NCBI GenBank assembly: GCA_014860745.1 | Contig: JACZJC010000045.1 | Location: 1-64,000 of the forward strand | DNA: 64,000 nt | Source of the DNA: Anaerolineales bacterium | GTDB lineage: Bacteria > Chloroflexota > Anaerolineae > Anaerolineales > Villigracilaceae | Reading direction: 5' to 3' | Shown here: in pieces, positions 58,999-64,000 of the stretch | Numbering within the stretch: the stretch's first letter is position 1 | Layout of the letters: each line of letters opens with the position of its first letter | Translations under genes and position numbers: made by a program | Notes under the pieces: model-generated | Database searches by the model: none | What the model saw: only the letters and a program-made list of their open reading frames with translations | What the model was told of the DNA's origin: nothing

Positions 58999-60399
58999 AT
59001 GGCAGAAAATTTTGATGTGGTTGTGATCGGCGCAGGACCCGCGGGATATGTGGCCGCGATCCGTGCCGCGCAGCTAAAACAGAAAGTGGCGATCGTGGAC
59101 AAGCAATGGATGGGCGGCGTATGCTTGAATGTGGGCTGTATCCCCTCCAAATCCCTGCTCAAAAACGCGGAAGTAGCTCACACCCTGCGCGAACGCGGCA
59201 AAGACTTCGGCTTCTCCTTTGACAACCTGAAACTGGATTACAGCGTGGCGGTCAAACGCTCGCGCCAGAATTCAGACCGCCTGACCAAAGGTGTTGGTTT
59301 TTTGATGAAGAAGAACAATATCGCCGTGTTCATGGGCGAAGCGAAGTTCAAGGCAAAAGATACAGTCAATGTAACTGACAAAGACGGCAAAGTCACCGAA
59401 CTCAAAGCAAAGAACATCATCGTCGCTACAGGCGCGAGCGCCATGGTTCCGCCCGTATGGAAAGTGGACGGCGAAAAAGTGGTCACGTATTGGGAAGCGA
59501 TCTTGCAGGACAAGCTCCCCAAGTCGGTGATTGTCATCGGCTCGGGAGCGATCGGCGTGGAATTTTCCACCATCTGGAGCGCGTACGGTGTGGATGTGAC
59601 CATCGTCGAAATGCTGCCGCGTGTTGTTCCGCTTGAAGATGAAGAAGTATCAAAGGAACTCGAAAAGGAATTCAAGAAACGCGGTATTAAGATTATGACC
59701 AGCCACAAGGTTGAATCTGTGGAAGCAACCAAGACAGGCGTGAAGGTTAAAGTGTCAGCGGAAGGAAAAGAAACAATACTGGAAGCAGACCAGGCGTTGG
59801 TAGCGATCGGGTTCCGTCCCAACTCGAAGGGACTCGGCCTTGAAGAAGCCGGTGTAAAGATCAACGAGCGCGGGTTTGTCGAAATCAACGAAAAGATGCA
59901 GACGAATGTGCCTGGCATTTGGGCCGTCGGCGATGTGACCGGCAAACTCATGTTGGCACACGTTGGCTCAGCAATGGGCATTGTCTGCGCCGAAAATATA
60001 GCAGGCGCGGAAACGATCACCCTGGATTACGAAATGATGCCGCGCGCCACGTATTCGTATCCGCAGGTCGCTTCATTTGGTCTCACCGAAACGCAGGCAA
60101 AGGAACGCGGGCACGAGATCAAGATCGGACGTTTCCCCTTCCAGCCGAACGGCAAGGCACTTGGCATGGGCGATTACATGGGCTTCGTGAAGATCGTGGT
60201 CGATGCGAAATATGGAGAAATTTTAGGCGCGCACATGATCGGCCCCGAAGTGACCGAACTCCTCCCCGAACTCACTCTCGCGCGCATGATGGAATTAACT
60301 CCGCATGAGATTGCACGCAATGTCCACGCGCACCCGACGCTTTCCGAAGCAATCATGGAAGCGGCACATGGCGCGAGCGGGACGCCCATACATATCTAA
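58999..60399 (+). CDS. lpdA: Dihydrolipoyl dehydrogenase (E3)
   Basis: 466 residues, FAD-dependent disulfide oxidoreductase that reoxidises the lipoyl groups of E2. FAD site VIGAGPAGYVAA, redox disulfide in GGVCLNVGCIPSKS, NAD site VIGSGAIGVEFSTIWSAYGVDVTIVE, central FAD contact GIWAVGDVTGKLMLAH, and the C-terminal catalytic His-Glu in HAHPTLSEAIMEA. All residues are intact. It completes the E1-E2-E3 set, apparently with its own promoter region or read-through from the operon. AGGAG precedes the ATG. Confidence 0.97.
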   Translation: MAENFDVVVIGAGPAGYVAAIRAAQLKQKVAIVDKQWMGGVCLNVGCIPSKSLLKNAEVAHTLRERGKDFGFSFDNLKLDYSVAVKRSRQNSDRLTKGVGFLMKKNNIAVFMGEAKFKAKDTVNVTDKDGKVTELKAKNIIVATGASAMVPPVWKVDGEKVVTYWEAILQDKLPKSVIVIGSGAIGVEFSTIWSAYGVDVTIVEMLPRVVPLEDEEVSKELEKEFKKRGIKIMTSHKVESVEATKTGVKVKVSAEGKETILEADQALVAIGFRPNSKGLGLEEAGVKINERGFVEINEKMQTNVPGIWAVGDVTGKLMLAHVGSAMGIVCAENIAGAETITLDYEMMPRATYSYPQVASFGLTETQAKERGHEIKIGRFPFQPNGKALGMGDYMGFVKIVVDAKYGEILGAHMIGPEVTELLPELTLARMMELTPHEIARNVHAHPTLSEAIMEAAHGASGTPIHI

Positions 60400-60404
60400 G
60401 ACGA

Positions 60405-60440
60405 AGACCTCCGATGCTCACTCTCGGAGGTCTTTTTTTT
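60405..60440 (+). terminator. Intrinsic terminator after lpdA
   Basis: AGACCTCCGA (60405-60414) pairs with TCGGAGGTCT (60424-60433), followed by eight T. Confidence 0.9.
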
Positions 60441-60590
60441 CACGGCGCGTAAAGAGGGAACTTGCCTTGATACATGAACCTTTCCTGCCTTGCTTCAATG
60501 AGCAACCATCGAATATTGTGTCGCCGCTATAAGTAGTTCCTCCGTTCATTGGTGGAAAAGACAATTTAGCCACAAATTTGTCTGTACAAC

Positions 60591-60619
60591 TTGATATTTT
60601 CGAAAGAATGTGCTATTAA
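60591..60619 (+). promoter_or_regulatory. Promoter of the metallo-beta-lactamase gene
   Basis: TTGATA (60591-60596), 17-bp spacer ending in TGC, TATTAA (60614-60619). A long A/T-rich leader of about 80 bp follows. The preceding 150 bp show nothing recognisable. Confidence 0.5.
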
Positions 60620-60699
60620 CAATCCACACAAATTATCAGGGCTTTTGCATGGAGTAAGGGTAGGAAATCTTTGGAAAAGTCACTAAGAAGGTAAGGCAT

Positions 60700-61527
60700 A
60701 TGCACCGCGAACGAGTATCCGAAAATGTATTTTGGTTCCAAAGTGAAGTCTACGCCCAGGTAACCGCCGGCGTCATCGTCGGCCCGCAATGGGCAGTGGT
60801 CATCGACACCCTCGCCCTCCCCGAAGAAACGCTGGGAATGCGCGAGTTCATCGAACATGAACTGGGCGTTCAAGTTCGCTATGTCATCAATACCCATTAC
60901 CACGCTGACCATACCTGGGGCAATTGCTTCTTTCCCGGGGCAACCGTCATCGGCCATGAAAAATGCAGGGAATATTTGATCACCAAGGGCATTCCTTCCC
61001 TGGAGGGATCCCGCAAACAGGATGCAAATCTGCGGCAGGTAAAGATCGTTCCCCCCCACTTGACGTTTGCTTCCGGTGAAATGGCCATGCGCGTCGGGAA
61101 AAAGAATCTGATCATCGCCCCCGCCTTCGGCCACAGCGACGACGGCATCTCCGTGCTGGTGGAGGAAGACCGCGTGCTTTTTGCCGGTGACGCCTTCATG
61201 CCCCTCCCCTATGTCGTAGATGGCAACGTGGACGATATGCTCGCCTCCGTCAAAAAGATCGGGCGCATGGGGCTGGAAAATATCATCCAGGGACATGGCG
61301 ATATCATCCTGCGCGGCGAAATCGATGCGGCGGTGAAGGAAAACTTGAACTACCTCAACAACATCAAGAAGATCGTCAAATCTGCGGGCAAGCGCAAGAA
61401 CGTGGATGAATTTCTCGAAGAGATCACTATCGAGGAATGCGGCAAGAGCCGCGTCTACCTCGGCGGTCTGGCAGAAACGCTGCACCGCCGCAACCTGCGC
61501 GCGCTGCAGCGCCAGTTGAACGGATAA
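60700..61527 (+). CDS. Metallo-beta-lactamase fold hydrolase
   Basis: 275 residues. Metal motif NTHYHADHTWGN (His66, His68, Asp70, His71), then GHSDDGISVLVEEDRVLFAGD with the bridging Asp, and a late His in IIQGHGDIIL. The remaining C-terminal ~70 residues (KENLNYLNNIKKIVKSAGKRKNVDEFLEEITIEECGKS) form a helical cap. The family covers glyoxalase II, lactonases and many others; substrate cannot be told. A Zn-dependent or di-iron hydrolase is expected. GAAGGT precedes the ATG at 60700. Confidence 0.85.
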   Translation: MHRERVSENVFWFQSEVYAQVTAGVIVGPQWAVVIDTLALPEETLGMREFIEHELGVQVRYVINTHYHADHTWGNCFFPGATVIGHEKCREYLITKGIPSLEGSRKQDANLRQVKIVPPHLTFASGEMAMRVGKKNLIIAPAFGHSDDGISVLVEEDRVLFAGDAFMPLPYVVDGNVDDMLASVKKIGRMGLENIIQGHGDIILRGEIDAAVKENLNYLNNIKKIVKSAGKRKNVDEFLEEITIEECGKSRVYLGGLAETLHRRNLRALQRQLNG

Positions 61528-61640
61528 TTTTCCTTCATTAATCTGCTCTTTACCAAAAACCCTTATAAAAAGGGACATTTGTATTTCAGGTCACATTGAA
61601 ATACGAGGGAAAATCGTATCTGTGAAAACAGGAAAACAAT

Positions 61641-63959
61641 ATGATGATTGCCTTAACCACACTTTCCGTCTTTGGGGCAGCGTTGGTTGCTCCCTTATTC
61701 TTCCGCAATAAAAACAAACTGGCAAGCTGGCTGATCGCCCTGCTGCCGCTCGGAATAACCATCTACTTCGCAAGCCTGCTGCCGCGTGCTGCAGCGGAAA
61801 ACCCTGAAACCTTTTCGTTCAACTGGGCAAGAGAATTTGGCGCAAACTTCTCCTTTCGCGCTGATAGTTTGAGCCTGCTCTTTGCCATGCTTATCAGCGG
61901 TGTTGGCACACTGGTTGTCATTTACGCGGGCGGCTATCTTGGCAAAAACCCCAACATCGGACGCTTTTACGCCTGGCTCTTCATCTTCATGGGCGCCATG
62001 CTCGGCGTGGCGCTTTCAGACAACCTGCTCCTGCTCTTCATCTTCTGGGAATTGACAAGCCTCAGTTCCTACGTGCTCATCGGTTTTGAGCACGAAAAGG
62101 AATCCGCGCGTGCAGCCGCTTTGCAAGCCTTGCTGGTGACAGGCGGCGGCGGATTGGCGATGCTGGCAGGTATTATCCTGCTCGGGCAAATTAGCGGGAC
62201 TCTGGAAATCTCCGCGCTTCTTTCCAACACTTCGACTTCGCTCAGTGCAGGCGGGACGGCTGTTCAATCCCACCCATTGTTTATTCCTGCACTGATTCTG
62301 ATTCTGCTGGGGGCGTTCACCAAGTCGGCTCAATTCCCCTTCCATTTCTGGCTTCCAAACGCCATGGCAGCTCCCACTCCCGTCAGTGCGTATTTGCATT
62401 CGGCGACGATGGTCAAGGCGGGAGTTTATTTGCTTGCCCGCCTGCATCCCATTCTTGGCGGCAATGACATCTGGCTATACACTGTCAGCGGTGTGGGGCT
62501 GATCACCATGCTGGTCGGCAGTTATCTCTCTTTTTCCCAAACCGACTTAAAACGTCTGCTGGCATATTCCACCCTGGGCGCGCTCGGCACGATGACCATG
62601 CTCATCGGCTTGGGGACTCCGCTCGCGCTGAAGGCGGCGGTGGTTCTCTTATTTGCTCACGCGCTTTATAAGGGCGCGTTGTTTCTCGTCGCTGGCGCAA
62701 TCGACCACGAAACGGGAACCCGCGATGTGACCCAACTTGGCGGCTTGTTCCGTGCCCTGCCCATCACGGGGACGGCGGCAGGCATCAGCGCGCTTTCGAT
62801 GGCGGGACTTCCCCCGCTCTTTGGCTTTATTGCCAAAGAAGTTGTTTACGAAACGGGTCTCGAATTCAATCCCTGGCTGATGGCAGCGATCATCTTCATG
62901 GGGCTTTCCACCGTTTTCGTAGCAGGAGTGGTGGGCATGGGTCCATTTTTTGGCAAACTCACCGAATCCCCCAAAAAGCCGCATGAAGCGCCGCTCAGCA
63001 TGTGGCTGGGACCAATATTGCTGACCGCGCTCAGTCTGTTGGCGGGATTCTTTCCCAGCGGAATCTCAAACCTGATCGTCAGCCCGGCAGTTTCCAGCGT
63101 GGCGGGCGAAGCGGTTAAAGTCAAGCTGGCGTTGTGGCACGGAGTCAATACCGCTTTCCTATTAAGTATTGCAACCGTTATCGCGGGTATCCTTTTATTT
63201 TCAATTAGAAATTCCCTGCGAGGCGTCCTGCAAAAGATTGAGTGGAAATGGGGTCCCGCTTATTTTTATACTCTTTCGCTCGATGGAATGAACGCCCTCG
63301 CGCGCGCGCAAACCCGCTTTCTGCAAAGCGGAACCCTGCGCAATTACATCCTGATCATTATTTTGTGCGTGACGCTTGGCGGCGGCTACTCGCTGTTTCG
63401 CATCGGCGGCTTCGATATCCTGCCGCAGCATATCTCGGATGTGAAATTTTATGAAGCAGCAATTGCGGCATTGATCCTCGGTGCGGCGATTGCTGCAGTG
63501 ACGTCGTCGTCCCGGTTGGGAGCGATTGCGGCGCTTGGCGCAGCAGGAATAGGCGTGGCGTTGATCTTCCTGCAATTTGGCGCGCCTGATCTGGCAATTA
63601 CCCAGTTTGCCATTGAAGCATTGACGGTGATCCTGTTTGTGCTGGCTTTTTATCACCTGCCGAAATTCACGCAGCTCAGTTCGCCGCGCGCGCGCATCCG
63701 CGACGCGGTTATTGCGCTGTTTACAGGTGCATTGATGACAATGCTGGTACTGGCCGCAGTGGGTGTTCATATTTCCGATTCTATTTCAACATTTTTTGTA
63801 GAGAACTCCCTGCCGCTGGCGCACGGGCGCAACATTGTCAACGTGATTTTGGTGGACTTCCGCGGCATGGATACAATGGGCGAGATCACTGTGCTGGGTA
63901 TTGCAGGAATTGGGGTGTATGCCTTGCTTAAATTTCGCAGGAAGAAAGGACGGGAATAA
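61641..63959 (+). CDS. mrpA: Mrp-type Na+/H+ antiporter subunit A
   Basis: 772 residues with about 20 membrane helices. The proton-channel core matches NuoL/Mrp[66 protein letters not shown] with the channel Lys, SLFSQTDLK-type and [23 protein letters not shown]. The C-terminus has an MbhD/DUF4040-like unit ([26 protein letters not shown]) and an MbhE-like end ([31 protein letters not shown]), the usual MrpA form with a D-like tail. An in-frame repeat copy encodes TSTSLSAGG at about residues 196-205. The next gene starts within the stop (TAATG). Confidence 0.9.
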   Translation: MMIALTTLSVFGAALVAPLFFRNKNKLASWLIALLPLGITIYFASLLPRAAAENPETFSFNWAREFGANFSFRADSLSLLFAMLISGVGTLVVIYAGGYLGKNPNIGRFYAWLFIFMGAMLGVALSDNLLLLFIFWELTSLSSYVLIGFEHEKESARAAALQALLVTGGGGLAMLAGIILLGQISGTLEISALLSNTSTSLSAGGTAVQSHPLFIPALILILLGAFTKSAQFPFHFWLPNAMAAPTPVSAYLHSATMVKAGVYLLARLHPILGGNDIWLYTVSGVGLITMLVGSYLSFSQTDLKRLLAYSTLGALGTMTMLIGLGTPLALKAAVVLLFAHALYKGALFLVAGAIDHETGTRDVTQLGGLFRALPITGTAAGISALSMAGLPPLFGFIAKEVVYETGLEFNPWLMAAIIFMGLSTVFVAGVVGMGPFFGKLTESPKKPHEAPLSMWLGPILLTALSLLAGFFPSGISNLIVSPAVSSVAGEAVKVKLALWHGVNTAFLLSIATVIAGILLFSIRNSLRGVLQKIEWKWGPAYFYTLSLDGMNALARAQTRFLQSGTLRNYILIIILCVTLGGGYSLFRIGGFDILPQHISDVKFYEAAIAALILGAAIAAVTSSSRLGAIAALGAAGIGVALIFLQFGAPDLAITQFAIEALTVILFVLAFYHLPKFTQLSSPRARIRDAVIALFTGALMTMLVLAAVGVHISDSISTFFVENSLPLAHGRNIVNVILVDFRGMDTMGEITVLGIAGIGVYALLKFRRKKGRE
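62229..62255. repeat. CTTCGAC-n-GCTCAG repeat inside mrpA
   Basis: CTTCGACTTCGCTCAGTGCA is a diverged copy of the repeat found upstream of mltG, tatD and yceD. It falls in the loop after about helix 6 of MrpA and is in frame. Confidence 0.65.
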
Positions 63960-64000
63960 TGAAAATCGATTCTCTTATCCTGCGGACGATGGTCCGTTAC
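63959..64000 (+). CDS. mrpB: Start of the next mrp gene (MrpB), cut by the window end
   Basis: ATG at 63959 overlaps the mrpA stop. The 14 codons present read [14 protein letters not shown], the usual opening of MnhB/MrpB proteins (a short soluble lead into the first helix). The rest lies outside the window. Confidence 0.65.
   Translation, partial: MKIDSLILRTMVRY

Noticed and set aside
59238-60020. 260-codon minus-strand ORF opposite lpdA
   Set aside because: The plus strand has a complete dihydrolipoyl dehydrogenase; the Ser/Thr-rich antisense product is not protein-like.
1-64000. CRISPR array, tRNA or rRNA genes
   Set aside because: No evenly spaced direct repeats and no tRNA cloverleaf or rRNA sequence were recognised; a covariance search could still reveal a missed tRNA.

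Overview
The window looks like chromosomal DNA of an environmental member of the Chloroflexota, probably class Anaerolineae. This is an inference from gene content: Thr/Pro-rich (TPTP-type) stalks on exported proteins, a membrane-anchored baseplate-J-like protein, a fused alpha/beta E1 2-oxoacid dehydrogenase, many GAF/PAS/REC signalling proteins, and a very high density of short dispersed palindromes. No rRNA, tRNA, CRISPR array or transposase was seen.

Layout. 1-4.4 kb, minus strand: mltG, ruvX, a baseplate-J-like membrane protein and a cysteine desulfurase. 4.5-11.8 kb, plus strand: two paralogous GT-C-like multipass proteins, an MFS transporter, a helix-hairpin-helix membrane protein and a phosphohexomutase. 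11.9-16.5 kb: an exported protein with a C-terminal sorting-like tail, a BrnT/BrnA-type toxin-antitoxin pair whose toxin is frameshifted, TatD, a polyprenyl synthase and YceD. 16.5-20.1 kb: a truncated response-regulator remnant and a BarA-like hybrid kinase. 20.4-27.5 kb: a defence-flavoured stretch with a SIR2-like protein, a HigB/HigA-type pair, and two TIR genes flanked by two decayed TIR 5' copies; metG lies inside it. 27.6-36.6 kb: mixed housekeeping and regulatory genes (SRPBCC-PDZ-DinB fusion, nucleosidase, CinA-type amidase, Ser/Thr kinase, class III aminotransferase, DUF309). 36.7-40.8 kb: a DUF4129/MoxR/DUF58 operon. 40.9-46.2 kb: FabL-like reductase, site-2 protease, sulfatase lipoprotein, small membrane proteins and the SRP RNA gene. 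46.2-52.3 kb: response regulators and a partner-switching set (STAS, RsbW-like kinase, GAF-SpoIIE phosphatase). 53.5-60.4 kb: a branched-chain-type 2-oxoacid dehydrogenase locus (E1 fusion, S23 four-helix protein, E2, methyltransferase, DLH hydrolase, E3). 60.7-64 kb: a metallo-beta-lactamase protein and the start of an Mrp-type antiporter operon.

The most unusual property is that short inverted-repeat elements of at least ten families sit not only between genes but inside reading frames. Three lie in metG, two form the flexible linkers of E2, one lies in mrpA, and others supply the C-termini or stop codons of E1, the S23 protein and the DLH protein. One family's pair of arms brackets the complete S23 gene and, 270 bp further on, a 57-bp spacer inside E2. 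This resembles the Rickettsia palindromic elements in principle, but involves several unrelated families. Coordinates and product calls come from reading the sequence only; no database search was possible.
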